Positions 24,694 through 33,255 of a stretch of 64,000 nt of DNA are shown piece after piece. Numbering within the stretch: the first letter of the stretch is position 1; each line of letters begins with the position of its first letter. Location of the stretch: positions 186,001 through 250,000 of the forward strand of contig NZ_DRFS01000025.1 in assembly GCF_011050415.1 (NCBI RefSeq), given 5' to 3'. This DNA is from Halomonas sp. (GTDB lineage: Bacteria > Pseudomonadota > Gammaproteobacteria > Pseudomonadales > Halomonadaceae). The notes under the pieces are model-generated. The model searched no databases. It was not told where the DNA came from and was given only the letters and a program-made list of their open reading frames with translations. A program made the translations under genes and the position numbers.

Positions 24694-24754
24694 GCAGGCA
24701 ACCTGTTATGGTGTGCCTGCTGGCGCGACGTTAGGCGTCGGCCAAGGGCACACC
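24694..24754 (-). promoter_or_regulatory. Attenuator-type alternative pairing downstream of the first leader peptide
   Basis: Segment 1 (24747-24754, RNA GGTGTGCC), just after the YWYWF codons, is perfectly complementary to segment 2 (24710-24717, GGCACACC). Segment 2 overlaps a stretch (24714-24720, GCAGGCA) that is perfectly complementary to segment 3 (24694-24700, TGCCTGC). The 1:2 and 2:3 helices exclude each other, as in classical amino-acid attenuators. Segment 3 can in turn pair with the loop of the terminator (GGTTGCC with GGTAACC, one wobble). Exactly how the choice affects termination cannot be settled by eye. Confidence 0.6.
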
Positions 24755-24865
24755 GTGGCTAAACCAATACCAATAAGAGGCAACACTACCAACGCCCACA
24801 GCTGAAACACCCGCCATTTCTGGCTGAAGATTCACTGCTTTGATGAGTGTGGTGACTGGCTGCAT
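24731..24865 (-). CDS. Candidate aromatic leader peptide of aroG (SYWYWF)
   Basis: A 44-residue frame from ATG 24865 (AGGA seven bases upstream) to TAA 24731-24733; an internal ATG for a 28-residue version is also possible. The peptide is otherwise bland (small residues, few charges) but has five aromatic codons in a row, TAT TGG TAT TGG TTT (24761-24775), i.e. Tyr-Trp-Tyr-Trp-Phe. Directly downstream lie alternative helices and a terminator, then aroG. By analogy with trp, phe and his leaders, a ribosome stalling on these codons when aromatic aminoacyl-tRNAs are scarce would change RNA folding and raise aroG expression. The role is inference; the codon run and pairings are seen. Confidence 0.65.
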   Translation of the reverse strand: MQPVTTLIKAVNLQPEMAGVSAVGVGSVASYWYWFSHGVPLADA

Positions 24866-24971
24866 TCTTATATCCTGGCAATTAAAGGCCGTTGGCAATG
24901 GATAGCCCGCTAAGGCTGCCGCAATGGCGTTATGGTTTTATCCTGCCTGCAAGCGCTGCAAATGGCAACAC

Positions 24972-25100
24972 TCAACCGCTAAAAGCTTGTATCCAGCCAA
25001 TAGTGGCGGGCAGCGCGCTCATACTTACCAGTACAACCACGCCTAAGATAATAGACAAAAAGCCAGATTCGTCTTTAAAGTCTTCGTCGTGATGGGCCAT
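24972..25100 (-). CDS. 42-residue single-span membrane protein, unknown
   Basis: ATG 25100 has a perfect GGAGG four bases upstream, and the frame runs to TGA 24972. The peptide has an acidic/His-rich start (MAHHDEDFKDE), one hydrophobic segment (FLSIILGVVVLVSMSALPATI) and a short end. It lies 60 bases after the fre stop and about 105 bases ahead of the first aromatic leader frame on the same strand. No family is recognised. The ribosome binding site and the clean transmembrane pattern make it a believable small gene. It could be a stand-alone small inner-membrane protein or belong to the fre or aroG transcript. Confidence 0.6.
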   Translation of the reverse strand: MAHHDEDFKDESGFLSIILGVVVLVSMSALPATIGWIQAFSG

Positions 25101-25160
25101 GTTAGCCTCCTTTTTTATCAACGCTGAGTCAGGGGTGTGAAAGGTCAGGCTCTCAGTATA

Positions 25161-25901
25161 TCAAACAGAGCGTGGCGCGTAGGCAAACACATCCGAAAAC
25201 ACACGATCAAGCGGTATGCCTTTACTGTCGAGCACATCCAGGCAGGCATAGACCATGCCAGGCGATCCCGATAAATATACATCGTTAGCATCTGGCGTAA
25301 GCTCTGCGGCTTTCAAAACTTGGTCAATACGCCCCAAATGATGCGTAATCCGCTCCCCCGCGGCTAGCGGTTCTTCTAACGGCAGTTCCGTCACGGCATG
25401 GAACGAGATGTTAGCGTGGTCCTGCGCCCACTGACAGGCCAGTTGCTCCAAATAAAGATCGCGATGCTCACGGGCGGCCCACCAAAGCGCTATTTCTCGC
25501 TCAGGCTGTTTGTGCAGGACCGCCTCGACAATGGCTTTCATCTGTGAAAAGCCCGTTCCCGCAGCCACCAGCAACAGCGGCCTTTTACTCTCGCTATCCA
25601 GCACGCACTCACCGCCAGGTAACCGTAGCGTGAGCTGGTTGGCTACCTGCAGCAGTTCCCGCAGCCGTGCGGAGTTATCCCGCTCTGGCCAGTGCTGAAT
25701 GTGCAGTTCAATAATGCCTTCGCCACGATCAAAACTTGCAATCGAAAATGGCACCCATGTCGACTCGTCTATTTTTAGTTCTAAATACTGCCCCGGGGCA
25801 TGCTGCATGGCTTCGGCGCGCCCGGTTAGCGTCACACCAAACACATCGGGGTTTAAGTTCTCAACCTCGGTGACTTGGCAAGTCAACGTCCTAGCACTCA
25901 T
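25161..25901 (-). CDS. fre: NAD(P)H-flavin reductase
   Basis: A 246-residue ferredoxin-reductase-fold protein: flavin-binding start (PGQYLELKI, then WVPFSIAS in place of the usual RxYS), pyridine-nucleotide site LLLVAAGTGFSQMKAIV near 108-124 and late YLSGSPGMV. It reduces free flavins with NAD(P)H and has no tightly bound cofactor of its own. The gene directly follows ubiD, as in E. coli, where reduced flavin is thought to support prenylated-FMN chemistry of UbiX/UbiD. GAGG lies six bases before ATG 25901. Confidence 0.92.
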   Translation of the reverse strand: MSARTLTCQVTEVENLNPDVFGVTLTGRAEAMQHAPGQYLELKIDESTWVPFSIASFDRGEGIIELHIQHWPERDNSARLRELLQVANQLTLRLPGGECVLDSESKRPLLLVAAGTGFSQMKAIVEAVLHKQPEREIALWWAAREHRDLYLEQLACQWAQDHANISFHAVTELPLEEPLAAGERITHHLGRIDQVLKAAELTPDANDVYLSGSPGMVYACLDVLDSKGIPLDRVFSDVFAYAPRSV

Positions 25902-25971
25902 GAAAGCCTCTTTTTACAAATTCGGTCAGCAATGCGCCGCATGCTCAACTGTTGTGTTAACTCACATTATG

Positions 25972-27468
25972 TCAGCTACCGTGACGAGAGGGCGGCAACT
26001 CAAGACCTAGCCCCAGCGCTTCCCAACGTTCATCTACGCGCGTTTTAACGGCTTCGTCCATCACAATGGGTGTGCCCCATTCACGGTCAGTTTCACCTGG
26101 CCATTTATTGGTGGCATCCAAGCCCATTTTTGACCCAAGCCCTGAAACCGGCGAGGCGAAATCGAGATAATCAATCGGGGTATTCTCTACCATCACCGTG
26201 TCACGGGCAGGGTCCATACGCGTGGTAATTGCCCAGATCACATCTTCCCAGTTGCGCGCGTCTACGTCGTCGTCCAACACAATCACAAATTTGGTGTACA
26301 TGAACTGGCGCAGAAAGCTCCACACTCCCATCATCACGCGCTTGGCGTGGCCGGGGTACTGCTTCTTCATCGTCACGACCGCCATACGATAAGAGCAGCC
26401 CTCAGGCGGCAGATAGAAATCAACGATTTCGGGGAATTGCTTGCATAGAATTGGCACAAATACTTCGTTTAACGCCAAGCCAAGAATGGCTGGCTCGTCT
26501 GGCGGACGACCGGTATAGGTTGAGTGATAAATCGCATCACGGCGCATGGTCATACGCGTGATGGTAAATACCGGGAAGTGGTCGACCTCATTGTAGTAAC
26601 CAGTGTGGTCACCAAAGGGGCCTTCCGCTGCCATATCATCAGGGTAGATAAAGCCTTCGAGGATAATCTCGCTCGACGCGGGCACATCCAGGTCCGCATG
26701 ACCGCACTTCACCAACTCCGTCCGTGAACCGCGAAGCAGGCCCGCAAAGGCGTACTCTGAGAGCGAATCCGGCACGGGGGTAACGGCACCTAAAATCGTC
26801 GCCGGATCGGCACCCAGCGCTACCGCAACGGGAAAAGGCTCGCCCGGGTGGGCTTTTTGAAACTCCAGAAAATCCAGGGCGCCACCGCGATGGGAAAGCC
26901 AGCGCATAATCAGGCGATTTTTGCCGATTTTCTGCTGACGATAAATACCCAGGTTTTGGCGCTTTTTATTTGGCCCTTTGGTAATCACCAGTGGCCAGGT
27001 CACCAGAGGACCCGCATCGCCCGGCCAGCAGTGCTGAATCGGCAGCAGGCCAAGATCGACCTCATCGTCTTCGTACACCACTTCTTGCACCGGTGCATGT
27101 TTGACGTTTTTTGGCCCCATGCTGAGCACTTGTTTAAAGATCGGCAGTTTGTCCCAGGCGTCTTTCAACCCTTTAGGCGGGTCAGGCTCTTTAAGAAAAG
27201 CCAACAGCTTGCCGACTTCCCTTAACGCTTCTACCGACTCCTGCCCCATACCAAGCGCGACCCGTTTGGGGGTACCAAACAGATTGCCGAGCAGCGGCAT
27301 GCTGTGACCTTTGACGTTTTCAAACAGCAATGCCGGACCACCGGCACGCAGCGTGCGGTCGCAAATTTCGGTGATTTCCAGATAAGGATCGACTTCGACA
27401 TGGATACGCTTGAGTTCACCCTGCGCTTCAAGCGCCGTGATGAACTCGCGCAAGTCTTTGTACTTCAA
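25972..27468 (-). CDS. ubiD: 4-hydroxy-3-polyprenylbenzoate decarboxylase
   Basis: A 498-residue protein colinear with E. coli UbiD (497 residues): start [45 protein letters not shown], then the prenyl-FMN and metal-site region with [19 protein letters not shown] and [11 protein letters not shown], and the C-terminal [11 protein letters not shown]. It decarboxylates the polyprenylated hydroxybenzoate in ubiquinone synthesis, using prenylated FMN. The start is TTG 27468, with AAGGAG seven bases before it; no ATG fits the family's N-terminus. It is transcribed with fre, 70 bases downstream. Confidence 0.96.
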   Translation of the reverse strand: MKYKDLREFITALEAQGELKRIHVEVDPYLEITEICDRTLRAGGPALLFENVKGHSMPLLGNLFGTPKRVALGMGQESVEALREVGKLLAFLKEPDPPKGLKDAWDKLPIFKQVLSMGPKNVKHAPVQEVVYEDDEVDLGLLPIQHCWPGDAGPLVTWPLVITKGPNKKRQNLGIYRQQKIGKNRLIMRWLSHRGGALDFLEFQKAHPGEPFPVAVALGADPATILGAVTPVPDSLSEYAFAGLLRGSRTELVKCGHADLDVPASSEIILEGFIYPDDMAAEGPFGDHTGYYNEVDHFPVFTITRMTMRRDAIYHSTYTGRPPDEPAILGLALNEVFVPILCKQFPEIVDFYLPPEGCSYRMAVVTMKKQYPGHAKRVMMGVWSFLRQFMYTKFVIVLDDDVDARNWEDVIWAITTRMDPARDTVMVENTPIDYLDFASPVSGLGSKMGLDATNKWPGETDREWGTPIVMDEAVKTRVDERWEALGLGLELPPSRHGS

Positions 27469-27563
27469 GGAACGCTCCTTGGCTGGCGAATGCGCCGCTA
27501 GATGACATTAGCGGCGTTGGTCATAGCGGCGATTCAGCACTACACACTAGCGTTGACTGCCAA

Positions 27564-28823
27564 TTAACGGCGCTTCATCGCTTCAAAGAATTCAAGATTG
27601 GTCTTGGTGTCTTTCAGACGGTCAATCAGGAATTCTGTAGCGGCGGTGTCTTCCATCGGATTGAGCAGCTTACGCAGAATCCACATGCGCTGCATTTCAT
27701 CTTCAGAGGCCAGCAGGTCTTCACGACGTGTGCCACTGCGACGGATATTGATCGCCGGGAATACGCGACGTTCAGCCAGCTTGCGATCAAGGTGGGCTTC
27801 CATGTTACCGGTACCCTTAAACTCTTCGAAGATGACTTCATCCATCTTGGAACCGGTATCTACCAGCGCCGTGGCGATAATCGTCAGGCTGCCGCCCTCT
27901 TCAATGTTACGCGCCGCACCAAAGAAACGTTTCGGCTTCTCAAGCGCATGAGCATCGACACCACCGGTGAGTACTTTGCCGGAGCTAGGCACCACGGTGT
28001 TGTAAGCACGCGCTAGACGGGTAATCGAGTCGAGCAGGATGACCACGTCTTTCTTGTGCTCAACCAGGCGTTTGGCTTTCTCGATAACCATCTCGGCCAC
28101 TTGCACGTGACGCGCTGGCGGCTCATCGAAGGTTGACGCCACGACTTCGCCACGCACGGTACGCGCCATCTCTGTCACTTCTTCAGGGCGCTCATCAATC
28201 AACAATACGATCAGATGACACTCTGGATTGTTACGCGTGATAGACGTCGCAATGTTTTGCAACATCAGCGTTTTACCCGCTTTAGGCGGCGATACCAGCA
28301 AACCACGCTGACCTTTACCAATGGGTGCGGTCAGATCTATGATCCGCGCGGTAAGGTCTTCCGTGGAGCCGTTACCAATCTCCATGCGCATACGATCATC
28401 TGGGAACAGCGGCGTTAAGTTCTCAAACAGAATCTTATGCTTGGCATTTTCCGGACGGTCAAAGTTAATTTGACTGACCTTCAGCAGGGCGAAATAGCGC
28501 TCACCCTCCTTCGGCGGACGAATTTTGCCTGAAATGGAGTCGCCTTTGCGCAGATTGAAACGACGGATCTGCGAAGGAGAAATGTAAATATCGTCCGGGC
28601 CGGCGAGATAAGAGCTGTCCGCGCTACGCAGGAAGCCAAAGCCATCCTGGAGAATTTCCAGCACACCGTCGCCGTAGATATCCTCGCCACTTTTGGCGTG
28701 TTTCTTAAGGATGGCGAAAATGATGTCCTGCTTGCGCGAACGGGCCAAGTTATCAATGCCCATTTCACGGGCGATATCGAGGAGCTCGGGAACGGTTTTT
28801 TGCTTGAGTTCAGTGAGATTCAT
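27564..28823 (-). CDS. rho: Transcription termination factor Rho
   Basis: A 419-residue protein with the complete Rho layout: N-terminal helical part [18 protein letters not shown], the RNA-binding cold-shock-like fold with [17 protein letters not shown] near 51-68, the P-loop [10 protein letters not shown] near 179-188, and RNA-threading Q/R-loop region. Rho is the hexameric RNA helicase that ends many transcripts. ATG 28823 has no recognisable Shine-Dalgarno sequence, and a 532-base leader precedes it. Rho genes are typically autoregulated by attenuation in their leader, so this long leader may serve that. Unlike E. coli, no trxA lies upstream. Confidence 0.97.
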   Translation of the reverse strand: MNLTELKQKTVPELLDIAREMGIDNLARSRKQDIIFAILKKHAKSGEDIYGDGVLEILQDGFGFLRSADSSYLAGPDDIYISPSQIRRFNLRKGDSISGKIRPPKEGERYFALLKVSQINFDRPENAKHKILFENLTPLFPDDRMRMEIGNGSTEDLTARIIDLTAPIGKGQRGLLVSPPKAGKTLMLQNIATSITRNNPECHLIVLLIDERPEEVTEMARTVRGEVVASTFDEPPARHVQVAEMVIEKAKRLVEHKKDVVILLDSITRLARAYNTVVPSSGKVLTGGVDAHALEKPKRFFGAARNIEEGGSLTIIATALVDTGSKMDEVIFEEFKGTGNMEAHLDRKLAERRVFPAINIRRSGTRREDLLASEDEMQRMWILRKLLNPMEDTAATEFLIDRLKDTKTNLEFFEAMKRR

Positions 28824-29355
28824 CGGTGTGTTAGAAAGTTGCTCATGGAAGCTGGGCGCCAGGCGCCGGGAGTAAGACAGGAGGCGTGAAAGTGACGCCG
28901 TGTGATGCGTTCAGACCCCGGTAAAGGCACGCGCTCGAAGATGAAAGGAACAGGGCTGGTCTTAACTAACAACGTGAGTACTTACAACGATAGTACTGGT
29001 CATCACTAAGGCTCAACTCGAGGGTGCTACCACTTGTTTAAACTGGTTCACACAGAAAAGTGGCTGAACCAATGGGTAATCTGACGACTTGGAAATCTGG
29101 CTGACGCTAACGAGATAAATAATGAATAACGTCTGGGGCGACCAAGATGCCTTACATTGGACGGCATATCAATACACATTTATCAATATTTAGTGTATTT
29201 GAGACTTACCGTGTCTGTGGACATACTAACTAACCAGGTCATATCAGGCCAGTAGCTCGATGGTAGTCAAGCCCCGCGATAAACGCAAGCCTTTGACAAT
29301 TGACAATAGATAAAGGTCGCCGCAACCTTGGCACAGCCAACACGAAGGATAGCTC
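28824..29355. other. Long intergenic region between divergent rho and ppx
   Basis: No protein or RNA gene was recognised in these 532 bases. They hold the presumed leader of rho (minus) and the promoter of ppx (plus). Seen in it: GGCGCC twice near 28855-28869, an inverted repeat AATACAC (29171) with GTGTATT (29193) in an AT-rich stretch, a CCACTT/AAGTGG pair in 29029-29063, and a tandem TTGACAATTGACAA (29293-29306) that could supply a -35 element. A tiny frame on the minus strand near 28960-29000 is too short to judge. Confidence 0.5.
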
Positions 29356-30903
29356 ATGCCCATGGACATTTCGCTCCCCATTGCCGCCTCTACTGCAGAG
29401 GCAGAAAGCGGTGCGCCGCAGCGCTTAGCCGCTATTGACCTGGGCTCAAACAGCTTCCACCTACTGGTGGCCAACTACCAACATGAACGCCTTCAGGTGG
29501 TGGCCCGCTTAGGTGAAAAAGTACAGCTTGCTGCTGGCTTAGATGATGACGGCATGCTTAGCGAAGCCGCTATGCAGCGCGCACTGGACTGCCTGGCTCG
29601 CTTTGCACCCTTTTTAAGTGACATCACAGATGCCAATCTACGCATCGTCGGTACCAACGCCCTTCGCGATGCGCATAATAGCCAAACCTTTATCGAACGT
29701 GCCGAAGCGCAGTTGGGCCACGCCATCGAAATTATTGCCGGGCGTGAAGAAGCCCGGTTAATTTATTTAGGTGCAGCCCACGCCCTGGCAGAGAACGGAC
29801 GGCGCTTGATAGTCGATATTGGCGGCGGCTCGACCGAATTTATTATTGGCGAAGATTTTGAGCCTAAAGCACTAGAAAGTTTGCGCATGGGCTGCGTTAC
29901 CTACTCACGGCGCTTTTTCCCCGACGGCGAGCTAAATGAAAAACGTATGCGGCGGGCTGAACTCGCCGCCCTTTCAGAACTGGCCAATATCCAACGCCCC
30001 TACCAACGCTTAGGCTGGGAAGACCCGGTGGGCTCAAGTGGCACCATTAAAGCCGCCGCTAGCGTACTGCATGCTTACGGCGATTCGCCCCATGAAGGAG
30101 TGATCACCCGCAGCGGCCTAAAGAAGCTGCGCGAGCGCTTGCTGAAATGCAAACACCTGGACAAAGTGGAACTGGATGGGCTGAAGGCTGACCGCGCCAA
30201 AGTTTTCCCGGCGGGGGTTGCCATTCTAGGGGCGATTTTCGAAGCCTTTGATTTAGCTCAAATGCGTTTTGCCGATGGCGCTCTGCGTGAAGGCGTGCTT
30301 TATGACATGGCTGGGCGTAACAGCGCAGAAGACTCGCGCTTGAAGAGCTTGGAGTCACTGCAGCGCACTTACGATGTGGATACCCGCCAAGGGCTTAATG
30401 TCGCCGATACCGCCGAGCGATTGTTTACGCTTGTCCGTCAGCCATGGTCATTAAGCCGTGACCAAGGGCGCTATTTACTATGGGCAAGTCAGGTGCATGA
30501 AATCGGCTTGGCGATCTCCCACAGCCAGTTTCATCGCCATGGTGCCTACCTGCTGGAGCACTCTGACCTTGCCGGTTTTTCTCGCCCTGAACAGCGCCAG
30601 CTAGCGTTTTTAGTGCGTGCTCATCGGCGTAAATTCCCGCTTAAGGAGTGGCAGGCACTGCCTGACGCACAGCAGGCAATCACCCAGAAGCTTGCCAGAC
30701 TGCTGCGCTTAGCCGTGCTGCTTAACCACTCACGCCCCGAAACCGCCCCAGCGCTACCGGACATCAGCGCCGACAGCGAAAGCTTGATCATTACCCTGCC
30801 ACCCAGTGACGAACCTACCCTGTTGGCCACTGACTTAGAGCAGGAGCAGGCGTTTATGGAGGCGGCTGGCTTTAAGCTTGTGATCAAAACGTCAGACGGC
30901 TAA
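29356..30903 (+). CDS. ppx: Exopolyphosphatase (Ppx/GppA family)
   Basis: A 515-residue protein of the ASKHA fold: AAIDLGSNSFHLLVA near residues 24-38 and LIVDIGGGSTEFIIG near 154-168 form the two phosphate loops; the C-terminal half is the HD-like helical domain (SQVHEIGLAISHSQFHRHGAYL). It removes terminal phosphates from inorganic polyphosphate and, in this family, may also hydrolyse pppGpp. AAGGA precedes ATG 29356. Its 3' end overlaps the convergent tilS gene by 20 bases. Confidence 0.95.
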   Translation: MPMDISLPIAASTAEAESGAPQRLAAIDLGSNSFHLLVANYQHERLQVVARLGEKVQLAAGLDDDGMLSEAAMQRALDCLARFAPFLSDITDANLRIVGTNALRDAHNSQTFIERAEAQLGHAIEIIAGREEARLIYLGAAHALAENGRRLIVDIGGGSTEFIIGEDFEPKALESLRMGCVTYSRRFFPDGELNEKRMRRAELAALSELANIQRPYQRLGWEDPVGSSGTIKAAASVLHAYGDSPHEGVITRSGLKKLRERLLKCKHLDKVELDGLKADRAKVFPAGVAILGAIFEAFDLAQMRFADGALREGVLYDMAGRNSAEDSRLKSLESLQRTYDVDTRQGLNVADTAERLFTLVRQPWSLSRDQGRYLLWASQVHEIGLAISHSQFHRHGAYLLEHSDLAGFSRPEQRQLAFLVRAHRRKFPLKEWQALPDAQQAITQKLARLLRLAVLLNHSRPETAPALPDISADSESLIITLPPSDEPTLLATDLEQEQAFMEAAGFKLVIKTSDG

Positions 30904-32188
30904 ACACAACGTCCTCAGCCTGCCATAGCAACGTGGCAGGCGGGGAAATGACGCCAAGGCAGGCCTGTTCCTGCATCACCACCACTAACCGTTTACGCTC
31001 CCAGGGCGGCACATCGCTTTCTTGCAACAAGCGTTTCAAATCACGTCTGCCTCGCTCTGGGAGGTGAATCACTTCGCCTCCTTGGCGCCAAGTCACCCTC
31101 ATTGGCTCAGATAAAGGTGCAGAGAACCTTTTAGATAGCGCCACCTGCCAGCCTAGCGGACCCAGCGGCGTTTCCAACGGCATTTGACCATCCCAATGCA
31201 CCTGCCATGGCGGTAAGGCTTTTAGCGGCGCCATAACATAGAGCCGATCACGCCAAAGGCGAGCTTGAGCGCCTGGCCACTCAACACAGACCTCAGCACC
31301 TGCTTTGGCTGTCAATTGCTCCAGCAGGTTTTCTAAGCGCTTCTGTGGCGGCGTCGACAAACCCTGCTGTTGGCATAATGCGCGAATAAGCAACCGTTGG
31401 CGCGGACGAGAACGCTTTCGCAGCGCATTCGCATCTACCTGCCCTTCCCCGACCACCAGCTCTGCTAGCTCAGCTTTGACGTATTCGCTCAGTACGGCGT
31501 CAGCTTCGCTGGCATGCGCAGCGCTATTCGCCAAGGCGGCCTCTGCTGCGGGCCAACGCTCGCGGAGGGCAGCCAGCACACGGTGGCGCAGGCGGTTGCG
31601 ATCAAAGTTGATATCACGGTTCGTCGGATCTTCACACCATACCAGTGCCAGCGAGTGCGCCACCGCTTCCAGCTGTGCTCGATTGACGCTTAGCCATGGG
31701 CGCACCAGGGTAATCCCCTGGGTATCGCGACGATAGGGCATACCTGCCAAGCCGCGTAGGCCGCTCCCCCGCAGCGCCGCGAGCAGAAAGGTTTCTGCCT
31801 GATCATCCTGGTGCTGGGCAAGCCAGAGCGTATCGCCAGCGGGAAGGGTGGCGTAAAAAGCAGCATAGCGAGCATTTCGTGCAGCGCCTTCGATACCCAA
31901 GCCGTGAGGCGCAACCTCAATACCACCCACCGTCAGCGGAACGCCTACCCTCTTACAGAGGGTTTTACAGTGCGCTTCGAAGGTTGCTGCGGCCGCTTGT
32001 AGTCCGTGATTAATATGAATGGCGCGCAGCGGACGACCGGCTTTTTCGCACACCTGAGCGGCTAAGACGAGCAGCAGACAGGAGTCCAGCCCACCCGAGA
32101 GTGCCACCCAAATAGAGCGCCCCGGCGGGGTTTCCACCAGGGCGTCATTAAGTAGGCCTTGCAATAAATTACGCGGCTGGGGCGCCAT
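30884..32188 (-). CDS. tilS: tRNA(Ile)-lysidine synthase
   Basis: A 434-residue protein with the N-type ATP pyrophosphatase loop [10 protein letters not shown] near 30-39 and the [13 protein letters not shown] motif near 125-137, then the TilS substrate-binding and C-terminal domains ending in [17 protein letters not shown] sequence ([27 protein letters not shown]). It converts C34 of the CAU anticodon of one tRNA-Ile to lysidine, changing its decoding from AUG to AUA. The gene overlaps accA upstream by 20 bases and the convergent ppx downstream by 20 bases. The order accA-tilS is standard for gammaproteobacteria. Confidence 0.95.
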   Translation of the reverse strand: MAPQPRNLLQGLLNDALVETPPGRSIWVALSGGLDSCLLLVLAAQVCEKAGRPLRAIHINHGLQAAAATFEAHCKTLCKRVGVPLTVGGIEVAPHGLGIEGAARNARYAAFYATLPAGDTLWLAQHQDDQAETFLLAALRGSGLRGLAGMPYRRDTQGITLVRPWLSVNRAQLEAVAHSLALVWCEDPTNRDINFDRNRLRHRVLAALRERWPAAEAALANSAAHASEADAVLSEYVKAELAELVVGEGQVDANALRKRSRPRQRLLIRALCQQQGLSTPPQKRLENLLEQLTAKAGAEVCVEWPGAQARLWRDRLYVMAPLKALPPWQVHWDGQMPLETPLGPLGWQVALSKRFSAPLSEPMRVTWRQGGEVIHLPERGRRDLKRLLQESDVPPWERKRLVVVMQEQACLGVISPPATLLWQAEDVVFSRLTF

Positions 32189-33125
32189 AGCTCATTAAGC
32201 GCTTATAGCGACGCTCTAACAGTGCCTCGGTATCCAGCGCCTGTAAACGCTCCAGGCTTGCTGTTAGCGCTTCTTTGACGCGCTCTGCGGTGGTCAACGG
32301 ATGACGGTGGGAACCGCCTAATGGCTCTTTAATCAATGAATCCACAAAGCCAAGCTCTTTTAAGCGTTCGGCAGTAATGCCCATGGCTTGAGCGGCGTCA
32401 GAAGCTTTTTCTGCGCTCTTCCATAGGATTGACGCGCAGCCTTCCGGTGAGATGACCGAGTAGGTGGAATACTGCAACATCTGCAGCTCATCGCATACGC
32501 CAATCGCCAAGGCACCGCCGGAGCCACCTTCCCCTACTACAGTGGAGATAATCGGCGTTTTCAGCCGCGACATCACCGCTAAGTTGTAGGCAATTGCTTC
32601 TGACTGACCGCGCTCTTCAGCGTCGATACCAGGGTAGGCGCCGGGCGTATCAATAAAGGTCAGAATGGGCATTTTGAAGCGCTCAGCCATTTCCATCAAA
32701 CGGCACGCCTTACGATACCCTTCTGGGCGTGGCATGCCGAAGTTGCGGCGCACTTTCTCTTTTACATCGCGGCCTTTTTGATGGCCAATCACCATCACTG
32801 GCGCATCGTTTAATCGCGCGATACCGCCTACCAAGGCTGCATCGTCAGCAAAATTACGGTCACCGTGTAACTCATCAAAATCAGTGAAAATGTGCTCAAG
32901 ATAGTCCAGCGTGTAGGGGCGCTGTGGGTGACGCGAGATCTGCGAGACCTGCCAGGGAGTTAAATCCTTGAAGATCGATTCCGTCAGCTTGCGGCTTTTT
33001 TCTTCAAGACGAGCAATCTCATCAGAGAGGTTCACTTGGCTGTCGGAGCTGACTAAACGCAGCTCTTCAATTTTTGCCTGAAGTTCGGCAATGGGCTGTT
33101 CAAAATCGAGATAATTAGGATTCAT
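32169..33125 (-). CDS. accA: Acetyl-CoA carboxylase carboxyltransferase subunit alpha
   Basis: A 318-residue protein nearly the length of E. coli AccA (319), starting [22 protein letters not shown] and carrying [50 protein letters not shown] and [12 protein letters not shown] (oxyanion loops). With AccD it transfers carboxyl from biotin to acetyl-CoA, making malonyl-CoA for fatty acid synthesis. It follows dnaE (130-base gap) and overlaps tilS. Confidence 0.97.
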   Translation of the reverse strand: MNPNYLDFEQPIAELQAKIEELRLVSSDSQVNLSDEIARLEEKSRKLTESIFKDLTPWQVSQISRHPQRPYTLDYLEHIFTDFDELHGDRNFADDAALVGGIARLNDAPVMVIGHQKGRDVKEKVRRNFGMPRPEGYRKACRLMEMAERFKMPILTFIDTPGAYPGIDAEERGQSEAIAYNLAVMSRLKTPIISTVVGEGGSGGALAIGVCDELQMLQYSTYSVISPEGCASILWKSAEKASDAAQAMGITAERLKELGFVDSLIKEPLGGSHRHPLTTAERVKEALTASLERLQALDTEALLERRYKRLMSYGAPAA

Positions 33126-33194
33126 CGGCTCTGCCTATAAGCTGCCTGTAAAAAACAAGCCTGATCAAAATAAGAATTGATAAGTAATGCGAGA

Positions 33195-33208
33195 ATAATG
33201 AGCATTAT
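33195..33208. promoter_or_regulatory. Palindrome ATAATG-AG-CATTAT before accA
   Basis: A perfect 6-base inverted repeat in the dnaE-accA gap, about 70 bases before the accA start. Its AAT/ATT make-up resembles half of a Fur or similar metalloregulator box but does not match a full 19-base consensus. Purpose unknown. Confidence 0.25.
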
Positions 33209-33255
33209 CGCACCCTGACCCTGCCACGCAAGCTGAGTGCCTGCCCAAGTGTCTT

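Noticed and set aside
28824..29355. A tRNA or other stable RNA gene in the rho-ppx gap.
   Set aside because: No cloverleaf, no CCA end and no T-loop sequence could be placed; only isolated short helices.
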